Origin: Serripes groenlandicus
Taxonomy: Eukaryota; Mollusca; Bivalvia; Cardiida; Cardiidae
Direction: 5' to 3'
Length of the DNA stretch: 64,000 bases
Assembly (NCBI GenBank): GCA_031761405.1
Contig: JASEVX010000370.1
Location: 62,001-126,000 of the forward strand
Positions 48,927-59,560 of the stretch are shown here, one piece after another (position 1 is the first letter of the stretch; each line of letters opens with the position of its first letter). Position numbers and translations under genes: made by a program. The notes below the pieces were generated by a model. It did no database searches. It saw only the letters and a program-made list of their open reading frames with translations, and was not told the origin of the DNA.

Positions 48927-49123
48927 TTCCCCTAAAGCACTTAATGACAACAACATATAGTTGATCATTGCAACAGTGAAGAATAACAGTATAATATTTT
49001 TTCAAAATATTTAGAAGATTTAAAAATCACATAAAAACACCCTGATATTTTACAGACTGTTTAAATATGGTAATTTTAAAATGAATCATAACATATTTAA
49101 GAATGATAGATTATTTTACATAC

Positions 49124-49198
49124 ATTAGGGACCTCTCAAAGTCCATAACTTCTTGTACAAACTTTTCCTCATCAGTCCAGGGATCTTCTACCATTGCG
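49124..49198 (-). other. Candidate coding exon, minus strand
   Basis: Acceptor TATCTTTTCCAG and donor CCCTAAT|GTATGTAAA bound 75 nt. One frame, with WTDEEKFVQEVMDFERSLM, is strongly coding-like. A second exon-like segment lies 141 bp upstream on the same strand. Family not recognised. Confidence 0.4.
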
Positions 49199-49339
49199 CT
49201 GGAAAAGATATAGGACTATTAGATTAAATAACATTTATCATAAAGTTTAATTATCCCTATTCATAAATAAGTAAATCATAATGAAATAAAATATTTTTTT
49301 AAAAAAGTAATACAATAAAAAAAAAATAGATCAACTTAC

Positions 49340-49425
49340 AATTTCCCCTGAATCATCCTTGATTAAGGTATCGAAGATTCTTGTATGAAGCCATTGTTTG
49401 ACAGTGAGAATATTAGAATAAATGG
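49340..49425 (-). other. Candidate coding exon, minus strand
   Basis: Ends in a consensus donor, GGGGAAATT|GTAAGTTG (intron starts 49339). The one open frame contains ILTVKQWLHTRIFDTLIKDD; the left limit is uncertain. The phase at the donor does not fit the open frame of the exon at 49124-49198 (off by one), so either a base is in error, an exon lies between, or one of the two is not real. Family not recognised. Confidence 0.35.
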
Positions 49426-49635
49426 CCCCTTTTATAGACAGAATTTAACTGATTTAGTGGATAAGAGTGTATGGTTAGATTTTTTTTTGCAATGTAAGTA
49501 TTTTTCCACAACATACATTTCCTAAATTAAGATAACATTAAATTCACTAAAAGAACAAATCATTGACATCTTCTTTAACATATATATTTTTACTCCAATG
49601 GTTTTTAAATTACAACGATACAACTCTTCTTTCTT

Positions 49636-49714
49636 TCTCTCTTCTCGACTCTCTCTCTCTCTCTCTCTCTCGTCTCTCTCACTTCTCTCTCTCTCTCTTC
49701 TCTCTCTTCTCTCT

Positions 49715-49768
<54 letters not shown>

Positions 49769-49797
49769 TCTCTCTATCTCTCTCTCTCTCTCTTCTC

Positions 49798-49838
<41 letters not shown>
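49636..49838. repeat. (CT)n microsatellite
   Basis: About 200 bp of CT with occasional TCTTCT and TCAC interruptions. Confidence 0.97.
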
Positions 49839-49839
<1 letters not shown>

Positions 49840-49999
49840 CTTTCTTTGAATATAATATTATGATTGTTTTTTATATTATTATATTCCTATACCAATGATT
49901 GAGATACGAACACATTTAAAATGACTAAAATTTACCTGTAAAAAGAATTCTTACAAGTATCTTATGAGGGAGATCGAAAGAGATATTAACCTTGACTGT

Positions 50000-50236
50000 T
50001 AAACCTTTCCCTAATACAATCATTCTAAAATAGACAACTTTTAGCATATTTTGTCAAAATTATAGAAATTCTCCATAGCTGAATGAATATACGTTAACTA
50101 ATAGTTGAAAACATTGTGACAATATGAGAATTTGCTCGTTTTGAGTATTTTCTTCTTTTGATACTATGATTCCAAAAAGCCATATGATACAGAGACGTCA
50201 GAAAGCGTTTATATATAGGGTATGTGTTAAACTGTA
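50000..50236. mobile_element. Fold-back MITE family 1, degenerate
   Basis: TTAAACCTTTCCCTAATACA at the left, GTTGAAAACATTGTGACAAT and ATTTGCTCGTTTTGAGTATT in the centre, AGACGTCAGAAAGCG and GGGTATGTGTTAAAC at the right. It lies just left of the Maverick genes. Confidence 0.5.
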
Positions 50237-50619
50237 TAACCTATAGGTTAGACACCATGTGTTTGTTTCTTGTTTTTCTTGTTTTCCGCAAAGTAATCAG
50301 GTGTTTTATTATCTTATCTTAATCATTGGTAAGACGTATGGGAAGGTAAAAAGTACATAGCGACACGGCACATCGTCAGTCAGTTCTGTAAAAGTAATTA
50401 TATGAAAACATGCTGTTTTAGCAACAACAAAAAAACCAAATTGTTTATACTTTTCCCGCTCACACCCCACGAATATAGGTCATGAAACTTATAACTTTAG
50501 TTTACCCTTTACCTAGAGTATATATGTGTGTTTAGGGGGGATTTCTTTCTCAACGAAAATGAATTTTAGTTACATGAAATATAGGCTGTATCTTGTTTTA
50601 CTTATTTTTTCTTTTAAGG

Positions 50620-50840
50620 ATGGCAGTTGAAGATATTGTACAGGCACTATTAAATGAAAATGTTTCACTACAGGACTTAATCTGCTTAATGACAGTTTAC
50701 CGTATGTATATATTTTCTTTTTTACAGCTGATTTGTACTGCGAGAAAAACAACCCTTTATACTCTAATCTGTATGACTCACTACTCTATACTTGTATCAA
50801 TTTGGAAACGGAATGTGATTACCCCCCCCCCCCCCCCCCC
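50620..50840 (+). CDS. Small Maverick-side ORF, unknown
   Basis: Begins MAVEDIVQALLNENVSLQDL. An odd 26-bp segment (50702-50727) begins GTATGT and ends TTTTTTACAG. Read with it, the frame turns hydrophobic; the frame after it contains LYCEKNNPLYSNLYDSLLY and ends in a C20 run (Pro codons). Family not recognised. It may be a 5' exon or N-terminal part linked to the polymerase, but the phase of its end does not match the acceptor before 51301. Confidence 0.35.
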
Positions 50841-51281
50841 CTGATCAGTGTACGATGGTTGCGCAGACTGATAGAAGGGATGATACATTTAAGCATAGGC
50901 CTTAATGTTGTTGTTTTCCTCGCGATACGACACAAATTAAGAAATAATATATTACATAAACTATGAGAAATATTTATGACTAATATATTGCACAAGGATA
51001 TATATTTAAGCAGAGTTTACACTGGTTTTTTTTTCGTGATACGGCACAAATTTAGAAATAATATATCATATGAATTATTTAGTACAAGGAGTGCTTGTTA
51101 TCAGTTTATCACAGTGTAACTGATTTATACATATGTATAAGTATTCTGGGGAAAAAAATATTATTTTACTTAAGTATATGTTAACATAACTCTTCTGATA
51201 CTATGATATTATTAAAACATCGGTTTTCTCCCTTATGATCATGACGTGTTTTTTTTCAAATTTCTAATGTTCATGTTGGTT

Positions 51282-51300
51282 TATTTATTAATTATTTCAG
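51282..51300 (+). promoter_or_regulatory. Splice acceptor before the polymerase N-terminal segment
   Basis: TTTATTAATTATTTCAG at the end of an AT-rich stretch. The frame of the N-terminal segment is open from 51302, upstream of the first ATG at 51335, so an upstream exon is plausible. Confidence 0.35.
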
Positions 51301-54300
51301 AAACAACCAATTACAACAGATAGGAAGTGGGGGGATGTTTACAATAGATAAAACAAATGTGAGACATTTTGCTAAAGGAACGGCCATTGAGACAACGTAC
51401 AGAGTTTCATTTAACAATAGCCTGAACGGACAAAGACTTCGTGACTTACACCATGAACTGCATCGTATGTTTGAAAGGGTTTTACAACAAGCGAGAGTTG
51501 GTATAAATGGAAACGATTTAATCAGAATTATTGTACGTCATGATAATTTAAACCATACAATTGTTGTTCCTCTGATGGCTGCTGATATTATGTCAGTCGA
51601 CATAGTAATGGAGAAAGTTCAAAGTGTGTTGCAAAGCGCTGAAGATCTGAGCATCGATGATAGCTTAGAAGGTAACATGATTTATCTATGCAAAATAACC
51701 TTTTCCTCCGTTTTATTATATACAAAATGTCATATTAATGTATGAACTGAAAAGTGATTATCTCTCTATTAGGATTATAAACAGTAAGTTAAACGAATAA
51801 AACAGAAATATAATCCCCAATTTAATTTATCTATGTTTCAATATTTTCATTGATTTTCTTTTAATTATTTTACATGGGTTATTTCTATTTATTATTTTAC
51901 ATGGGTTATTTCTATTTATTATATTACATTTCTTTCTATATGTTTATTTATGTTGGGTGTTTTCATTTTTTTTCAGTGATTGCTGGAACAATTCATATAC
52001 CACAAGGGACTAGTTATTCACAAATAACACAACTGATAGGATCCGATAACTCAATTAAAAAGAAGACATCACTAGTGCAAATCGTCAATAAGGACATGAT
52101 TTGTATGGCCAGATCAATTGCTGTTTGTTTTGCCAAGACTTGCATTATCCAAATGAATAAATGGAAAAAGATAAAGCATAATCAACCACATCTTAACATC
52201 GTACTAAATCATAGACAAACAACATCAGCAACATATAAACGTATATGTAAAAATCAAAAAAAAATTCAAACAAAACTAGCCATCAACCTATGTAAACTAG
52301 CTGGTATACCAAATGACAGACCGGCAACACTGTTAGATATACCAAAGTTTGAGGAAACTCTTCAAGTCAGGATTGCTGTAATATCAGCCTCGCTCTGTAA
52401 CAAGTTCATTAGGGTACCTAACAACTGTCATTTAAACAGAAAGATTCTCTATCTGTATCTCATAGATCACAAAGGTGTCAGTCATTTCCATGCAGTAAAC
52501 AGTATAACGTTTTTTTTTCATCACCATACTTCTGTGATTCTTGTTTCATTCATTACGATAAGAGAGAAAGACATCACTGTGAATCTAAATGTTTAGTTTG
52601 TAAACGAGATACATGTTACGAATCAAATTATATGTTATCTTGTCGCAGCTGCCATATATCTTGTCGTTCATTGGTCTGTTACAAATAGCATCTGAAAGCC
52701 AAGAAAACAAAAAAAGATGATGAAAATCTATCGGAATGTCAAAAATGTTGGAGATGTAGTACATGTAAGAAAGTAATCAATCGAAGGCAGCGAGAAATGA
52801 TAAAGACTCCACATCAATGTAATGAATGGTTCTGTAGCTCATGCAAATATTGGGTAAATGGGGATCATTTATGTTACATATTTCCTGATAAACCAAAATA
52901 ATTAGATTCAAAGTTCATATTCTTTGATGTCGAAACAACTCAGGATAGTTTGTATCAATGTAGAGATGGCTATTTTTCACACTCATGTGAAAAATGTTCA
53001 GAATTAGCACCATGTCATAAAAGATGTCAGCATTGTGATACGTCATGCTGTGGTCAGTTGCAACATGTTCCAAATTACATCGTAGCACAATCGGCATGTA
53101 TGGCGTGTCATACATCAGATACAAACAATTGTTCTTCCTGTGGGACCAGGTGTTCGTCATGTGACAAGTTTGACGCAAAGTTAGGTATTTATGTGTGTGA
53201 ACCATGTACTGTTACATGTGGTAAAAGTGAAGTTATATTTGAAGGAAATGACACCATGAATATATTTGGATGTTGGTTATTTAACAAAAAACACTACGGC
53301 TATACTGCCCTAGCGCATAATATGAAAGGATTTGATGGAATGTTTCTCCTACAGTATTTAACTGAGAACAGTATACAACCATCTTCAATTATCTACAATG
53401 GTAGTAAGATAATGTATCTAAAAGTAGGTAAAGGAATGAATATTAGAGTATTAGATTCTATCAACTTTCTCCCTATGCGTCTGGCTGCATTACCAAAAAC
53501 GTTTTTTCCACATTATTTCAATACTCATGATAATCAGAAGTATGTTGGACCTTACCCCAATCAAACCTATTTTTGGAGTTGACTATATGAGTTGTGAAGA
53601 CAGAGAACAGTTTCAGGTATGGTATCAAGCCAAAATAAAGGAGGGGATGTTTTCGACTTTAGAAGAGAAATGAAAGAATATTGCAGATCTGATGTAGATA
53701 TCTTGAAAAGGTCATGCCTGAGGTTAAGAGAGTTGCTCAAACAACATACAGGTATAGACCCCTTTGATTACATTACGATAGCGAGTGTTTGCATGGGTAT
53801 TTTCAAGACGCTTTTCCTGAAAACAGACGAAATTGCTTTGATTCAGGCATCTCATCTGGATAAACCTGACTGGGTTCCTTTTCGCATCACACATTACAAT
53901 AAGGAAGTATGTATTAATGGAAAATGGCAGGAAATAACTGCTTTAACATCAACACAAATGATGCAAACCAGACGGAAATGTACAGCGATTGCACAAGTAC
54001 CAAGTTCTGGCTACATACAACGTAACAATTACAGTAAGGCATCTATACAATGGCTTGAATACATTATGTACACATCTCAAAATAGATAATGAAACAATTA
54101 ATATACAGCATGCTCTGAATATGGGGGAAAAGAAGATTTTAGGTACCAACTACACTGTTGATGGTTATTGTGAGACAACTGTTACCGTCTATGAATACCA
54201 TTGATGTATATGGCATGGATGTAAACAGTGTTACCCTAATAAGAGAAATCCACTAAACATCATAGAACAAAACAATCATTTAAAGAACTATACGCATTGA

Positions 54301-55843
54301 CTCTCATCAAGCAGAAGAAGTTACAAGAACTGTGATACAAATACATATGTATATGGGAACATGAATGGAATAATTATGTGAGCAACACTCCAGCAGTTCA
54401 ACAGTTCTTAACTACACTTGATTTACAAGAAATATTGGATCCTCGTGATTCCTTTTTCGGTGGGAGAACCAATGCCAGCAAACTACAGTATATTGCACAA
54501 GAAAATGAACAGATAAAATATGTTGACTTCACATCTTTATATCCATATGTGAATAAATATGGTGAATATCCTATTGGTCATCCTGAAATTATAACGCAGG
54601 ATTTCTTAACCCTAGACAACTACTATGGTATTGCAAAAGTCAAAATACTTTCCCCTAGACAACTGTATCATCCAGTTTTACCTTATCGCACAGGAGGAAA
54701 ATTGATGTTTACACTATGTAGATCATGTACAGATGATAAGCTACAAGATGTATGTAAACATAATGCAGACCAAAGATCACTTACTGGAACATGGGTCACA
54801 GTGGAATTGCTTATGGAGAAGGGATACAATATAATAAAGATATATGAGGTATATCAATTCAAAAATACCTCAAAGTACGATAACACATTAACGGAAGGTG
54901 GATTATTTGTACCATATGTCAACACTTTTCTCAAAATCAAACAGGAAGCATCAGGATGGCCTGAATGGTGTAAAACAGAAGAAAATAAACATGAGTACAT
55001 AAATCTCTATAGTCAGAAAGAAGGCATACGACTTGACTATCAACATATCAAAAAAAATCCTGGACTGCGTACACTTGCGAAGCTATGTCTGAATTCCTTC
55101 TGGGGGAAATTTGGTCAGAGACTTAATCAGAGAAAAAGCCAATTTTTCTATCAGTCAAAATGTCAGAATTCTTTAAGTGTCTTACTGATAAAACAAAGCA
55201 AATAAAAGACTTTCATATCATAAGTAATGACAGTCTTCATTTGGAATACGAACACCAATCCAGCTTTATCCCAGAAGACAACACAACTAATACATTTTTA
55301 GCAGCGTTTACGACATGTCTGGCTAGGTTGAAGCTGTACGATGTTCTAGAGAAACTGGGTGAGCGAATAGTATACTATGACACAGACAGTTGTATTTATA
55401 GTAGTAAACCAGGTCAATATAATCCACCTCTTGGTGATTTCCTTGGGGAATTGACTAATGAACTTGAGAGTGGAGATTATATAACAAAATTTATAAGTGG
55501 TGGTCCAAAGAACTATGCTTATATAACAAAGAAAGATAAACAGGTATGCAAAGTGCGAGGTTTCTCGCTTAATTATGCAAATACACAACATATCAACTTT
55601 GAAAGTATATATGACTTAATTACAACTAAAAAGAAACAAGTGAAACGTAAGGTTTTGGATTGTTCAGAATATGAACCATGTTTGAAGAAATCTAAAACAA
55701 TTGATCTTGTCAATCCAAGAAAAATATGTCGTGAAAAGTATCATCAAGTACTTTACAATAGATATGAAAAGAAATCATACATACTTGTATATGACAAAAG
55801 AGTTATCCTTGAAAATATGGACACAGTACCTTATGGGTATTAA
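51301..55843 (+). pseudogene. Protein-primed DNA polymerase B, broken, with intron
   Basis: Would replicate the element's linear genome from a protein primer. From the 5' end: the conserved N-terminal segment (51301-51671, with NDLIRIIVRHDNLNHTIVVP); an intron; a Cys-rich zinc-binding region (about 52530-52880); Exo I FFDVETT (about 52920); Exo II AHNMKGFDGMFL (53313); Exo III EYCRSDVDIL (53675); the VDGYC...WHGC segment (54160-54220); Pol motif A DFTSLYPYV (54524); motif B LAKLCLNSFWGKF (55075); motif C YYDTDSC (55373). Frameshifts lie at or near the T9 run 52510-52518, T5 at 53571, G4 at 53642, about 54070, about 54260 and about 55155. In-frame stops are at 52686, 52899, about 54203 and about 54332. 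The motifs themselves are unmutated, suggesting fairly recent inactivation, or assembly indels for part of the damage. Confidence 0.93.
51672..51976 (+). other. Spliceosomal intron in the polymerase gene
   Basis: 305 bp, GT (51672) to AG (51976). Donor GAAG|GTAACA, acceptor GTTTTCATTTTTTTTCAG. Unspliced, the upstream frame runs on to a stop at about 51743. Splicing is phase 1 and joins the two conserved family segments (SIDDSLE upstream, IAGTIHIPQG downstream) in frame with no gap relative to my memory of the family. The intron is AT-rich and contains a short direct repeat (TTTACATGGGTTATTTCTAT). Confidence 0.7.
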
Positions 55844-55849
55844 TATTAG

Positions 55850-56580
55850 GTAGTGATGGACGGGGGTACACAAGCAGAATCATAGGATCATATTAGTTTG
55901 TAAATAAGCTATTATGACGAAAACATGAAACTGAAATTAACAATACAGAGTAAATGGTGATGGTGTATTCACTATTTAAGGAAATCTTATGAAATTCGTA
56001 ATTTATATTGTTTTCTTATATGGACAATGTCTTGACTTGTTATACCTATTAGACGTGTACATTTTAGGGGTACCTGTAATTTCGAAAACCAATATGCAAA
56101 ACATTCAGTTTGTTGATATATATTCCTTAATTCATTGATATTAAAGATATTCTTTTATTAAATGTATTGTTTATCATTCTTTGTATTGTTTTCCTTTCAC
56201 GTTTGACTTACTTTATTTTTTGCGACTTTTAAACCTGAAAGCATTCTGTGCCTAAACGTGTTGATGTTTAAAAACAAATCAGGTTCTGGATGTATTTGTT
56301 AAATAATTTTGCTTTAAAAAAAAAAATATTCAATTTTCTTCAATTTTTAAATTGTATAGGCGCAAAATGCTTTGTTCTTATAAAAACTATTTAAATTTAG
56401 TTCATAGGATACAAGCTAATTGATGAATAAATGAACAAAATGTGATCATCATTTCGTATTCTCTTTAAAAGAACTGAATTTGTTTATCTAAGTGTTTCTA
56501 AAAAGATAACATACACCGGTATACATTACTCTTTTAATCATGGAAATACATAAGAGTATCAGAATGATTTCATTCATCAA
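55850..56580. other. Intergenic region between polymerase and ATPase
   Basis: AT-rich, no coding segment recognised. This is long for a compact Maverick, so a gene may have been lost here. Confidence 0.4.
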
Positions 56581-56582
56581 TT

Positions 56583-57538
56583 ATGTTTTCCTGTCATGTG
56601 TGTCAACGATCCTTTTCGAAGAGAAATATGTTGTTAAATCATCTGAGAAAAGAACATTCTAATTTAAAGCCGAAACTTGAAAATGACTATCACTGTCTGA
56701 TTGGCAAAAAGGATAATATATCACTGCAGAATGAACACAAAACACAGACAGCTGTACAACATACCCCATTAATGTCTTCAACAGACATAGTGAAAGCACC
56801 TTCACCAGAAAATTACATAACAGATACACCTTCACCGCATACTTCGCCTATGCAAACAGATGTGGACTATACATCACCGTACACACTAGAACAAAGGAGT
56901 CTTTTAAAGTTTGAACCATGTTCTAGCATCATGATTGTAGGCCCAACGGGGTGCGGGAAAACAATGTGGTCATTTAAATTCCTACAACAACTTGATTATC
57001 TGTGTGATATTGTTCCTCGAAAGATTTTATACTGTTTTGGTATCTATCAATCAATGTTTGAAGATATGGAAAGATAACTACCAAATTTATCCTTACATCA
57101 CGGATTGCCTACCATGTCGGAGATTGAAGAGTTTGCAGGGGGTGAACATGATATGATCGTACTTGATGATCTTATGCATGTAGTACTTGAAAGCAAACAT
57201 ACAGAATTACTGTTCACACAGAGCTGTCACCATAAAAAATTGAGTGTTGTGTTTATTACGCAGAACTTGTATCAACAAGGTAAAAGCGCCAGAACAATAG
57301 CACTCAATTGTTGGTATATGGTTCTTTTTAAAACATAAGAGGTACATCACAAATTCAAACGTTAGGCCGTCAATTATTCCCCGGAAAATCAAAAGTATTA
57401 TTGGATGCCTTTGAAGATGCTACCAAGAACTCCTATGGTTATCTCTTGATTGATTTGACACCTATGGGAAACGATGACTATCGTCTAAGGACTAGTGTGT
57501 TTAATAACGAAGATGTTATTGTGTACAAACGCTTATAA
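56583..57538 (+). pseudogene. Packaging ATPase with N-terminal C2H2 finger, broken
   Basis: FtsK/HerA-type genome-packaging ATPase of Mavericks. A C2H2 zinc finger at residues 4-25 (C4-x2-C7-x12-H20-x4-H25) is followed by a Pro/Ser/Thr-rich linker (about 60-100), Walker A GPTGCGKT (residues 120-127) and Walker B DMIVLDDL. VVFITQNLYQQG follows as sensor-like region, and the C-terminal segment contains TLGRQLFPGKSK and YGYLLIDLTP. An in-frame TAA lies at 57075-57077 and a one-base shift at about 57330 (TTTTTAAAAC) puts the last 68 codons in another frame, ending at 57538. The downstream neighbour starts 32 bp later. Confidence 0.9.
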
Positions 57539-57570
57539 GAGGAGGACAGTTTGGTTCAAGTTTAGTCAAC

Positions 57571-57816
57571 ATGAGTCGAATTGTACAGAAACACTGGTAT
57601 TATTTCCAATTGTTGATAACATCAACATCTGTTACTCAAAAGAAACACTTGATTAACATTATTTCTAGTGAACAATTGAAAGCCTTGGTACAAATCGTTA
57701 ACAATTTTTTACAACACGTATTAACAGTGAAACCATCCAAGTTAGTGTTATTGAAAAAGCATAAACGCTTTATTCGTTTTCTGGGGGATAAGTCAATTAG
57801 CCTTAAACGAAAGTGA
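57571..57816 (+). CDS. Small basic helical protein, conserved in Maverick-like elements
   Basis: 81 residues starting MSRIVQKHWYYFQL and ending in the Lys-rich KHKRFIRFLGDKSISLKRK. The pattern of two helical segments with a basic tail recalls a short ORF that recurs beside ATPase and integrase genes in animal Maverick-like elements (from memory, unverified); no function is established to my knowledge. In other elements the frame continues into a hydrophobic tail; here a TGA follows, though a related frame is open just downstream (about 57825-57890). The basic charge would suit a DNA-associated virion role, which is inference. Confidence 0.6.
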   Translation: MSRIVQKHWYYFQLLITSTSVTQKKHLINIISSEQLKALVQIVNNFLQHVLTVKPSKLVLLKKHKRFIRFLGDKSISLKRK

Positions 57817-57892
57817 ACATTATTGTGTCGCCAAGGAACAGCACTTACTCTTTTTTTGAAGTCAATTGAACCGTCTTTAAAGAGCTACGTAA

Positions 57893-58372
57893 AATGAAAT
57901 CTGTACAAAAATCAATCTTATTACCATGGGATAAGTACCAGAGAGTCTGAGACTAATTAAACAGAGATGTTTAGATGTGAATGAGTCATCAAAAAAGGGT
58001 ATACATCGTTTAGGATGTGTAAGTCTCTCACAGAAAGATATCATAGCTTCTTTACCATCCCGATACGCAGCTAGAGCTGAAACCATCTTAAATTATATTG
58101 TCAGAGATCCGAAAACAATTATGTCATGGAACGATAAGGGAGAACTGATCTACGAAAAGAAGCTAATACCAGGATCTCACATTGTGGATTTATTGAAAGA
58201 TAGCCAATTTAAAAGACAAAATGAAAAACCAATAGGAGCCAAAGCGTTTTATGATGGATTGAAAGCTGTTCACTTGCCAGCTACACTTCTTCGAAACGCT
58301 CCTACATTTACAAGGAAGAGAAGCTTTCCACCTGATGTACGTGATCAATCGAAGAAAAAATGGATCGATTAA
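57893..58372 (+). pseudogene. Conserved Maverick protein of unknown function, N-terminus broken
   Basis: Starts with MKSVQKSILLPWDKYQRV at 57893, with a stop soon after and a frame change, then an open frame from about 57977 to 58372. Characteristic phrases are YAARAETILNYIVRDPK, TIMSWNDKGELIYEKKLIPG and SHIVDLLKD, followed by AKAFYDGLKAVHLPATLL. I recall the SWN-x-GEL-x-Y...PGS-x-I-x-DL pattern as typical of a Maverick-borne protein whose role I cannot state. The last bases overlap the integrase start by 13 bp. Confidence 0.6.
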
Positions 58373-59254
58373 TGAAGTGGAAAGAGTATCTTGCCTCCAT
58401 ATATTATGATCCTAGTCATCCGGGGAGTTTCGCAGGTTCGGAAAAACTATACAAAACTGTCAAAGCGGAAGGGAAATATAAGATCGGAAAATACCGTATT
58501 AATTCTTGGTTACAGGATCAAGAGGCATACTCCTTGACAAAAGGAGTAAAAAAACGATTTCAGAAAAGCTTAGTGATCGTGGAAGGTCTAGATAGTCAAT
58601 GGGATTTAGACTTGATGGACATGTATAGCTTACAGAAAGTAAACGATGGCATTCGCTATGTACTTGTGGCCATTGACATATTTTCCAGGTATGTGTGGTG
58701 TGTTCCAGTTCGAAATAAGACTGGTGACGATATTGTAAACGCTCTAAGATCCATTTTTGCGGGGTCAAGAAGACCTAAAGTAATTCTTACAGACAAAGGA
58801 AGAGAATTTAAAAATGCCAAGGTATCTGCATACCTGAAAGATATACACATACATCATTTTACAGCTCAAAATGCTGATAAAGCTAATTATAGTGAACGAG
58901 TTATCAAGACATTGAAACATAAACTGTTTAGATATTTAATCAAGACTCGATCCAAACGTTATATTGACGTCCTAGAAGCCACAGTGAGAAGCCACAGTGA
59001 GTAGTTACAACAATACCTACCATCAAAGTTTGGGCAGATCACCTGCAACCGTCAACATATCAAATGAAGCTGAAAGTCGATTTGAGCAATACCTTAAACG
59101 GAAAAAAATCAAACTGACATCGAAGCGCTATCGATTTAAAATAGGACAGACTGTACGAATCTCTCACATTAAAAACGTTTTTGATAGAGAATATTCACAA
59201 AAGTGGACGGGTGAACTCCTGGTTAAAAAGGTATTTACAGAAGATAGTTTATAA
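58360..59254 (+). pseudogene. Maverick integrase (rve family), frameshifted
   Basis: DDE integrase that inserts the element's DNA ends into host DNA. The N-terminal YYDPSHPGSFAGSEKLYK segment is typical of Maverick integrases. The core has WDLDLMDM (first Asp), LTDKGREF (second Asp) and ANYSERVIKTLK (Glu, about 34 residues after the second Asp). The C-terminal part YNNTYHQSLGRSPATV plus KIGQTVRISHIK (SH3-like DNA-binding fold) is in another frame from 58997. The cause is visible: a 13-bp tandem duplication, GAAGCCACAGTGA, at 58975-58987 and 58988-59000. The C-terminal frame stops at 59254, before the usual end. All three catalytic residues remain. Confidence 0.93.
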
Positions 59255-59269
59255 ACTATGCAAATAGTT

Positions 59270-59560
59270 CTCATTTGAAAAAACCTCGTATCTGTCCTAA
59301 ATGCATGCTTTTGACGGAACGCCCGGTTGCCCATCTTATACTTCACTGCATTTGCAACAGCAGTATTAGATATTGTTTGTGGAAGTCAGTCATTGGCGTA
59401 ACAGGTCTTGCACTATTCAATGAACTAAAATCTCAATCCCCTGTTTCACAGGTGGTAGATCTGTTAGGTGGACTGTCCCATTATAGTAAAGCCTCTCAAA
59501 ACTCTGAAAAAAAGATGTCAGACATACTACTCATTCATTCCACTCACACAATGCTACTTC
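59270..59560 (+). mobile_element. LINE ORF2 C-terminal fragment
   Basis: RICPKCMLLTERPVAHLILHC has the same C-x2-C-x9-H-x4-C arrangement as the other LINE ORF2 ends. It is followed by a short hydrophilic tail ([16 protein letters not shown]) and then microsatellite-like DNA. It abuts the integrase, so a LINE copy was inserted at, or recombined with, the Maverick's right side. Confidence 0.65.

Larger units (their letters stand above)
50620..59254 (+). mobile_element. Decayed, partial Maverick/Polinton (adintovirus-like) element
   Basis: All genes on the plus strand: small 5' ORF, protein-primed DNA polymerase B, C2H2-ATPase, two small conserved ORFs, integrase. PolB plus FtsK/HerA-type packaging ATPase plus retroviral-type integrase defines Mavericks/Polintons. 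Every long gene has at least one frameshift or stop. No double-jelly-roll capsid, penton or cysteine protease gene is visible on either side, and no terminal inverted repeats pairing the two flanks were found, so the element is truncated or rearranged. A LINE 3' fragment abuts it at about 59270. Confidence 0.9.

Noticed and set aside
48631..49005. Frame of 124 codons on the minus strand
   Set aside because: Mostly N from the assembly gap. The flanking coding-like residues near 48960 were not supported by clear splice sites.
57325..57345. Programmed -1 frameshift in the ATPase (TTTTTAAAAC)
   Set aside because: The slippery-heptamer phase does not match the zero frame, and an upstream in-frame TAA already breaks the gene, so a simple indel is more likely.
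50620..59254. Classification as an intact, active virus-like element
   Set aside because: Multiple stops and frameshifts in the polymerase, ATPase and integrase, and no capsid module.
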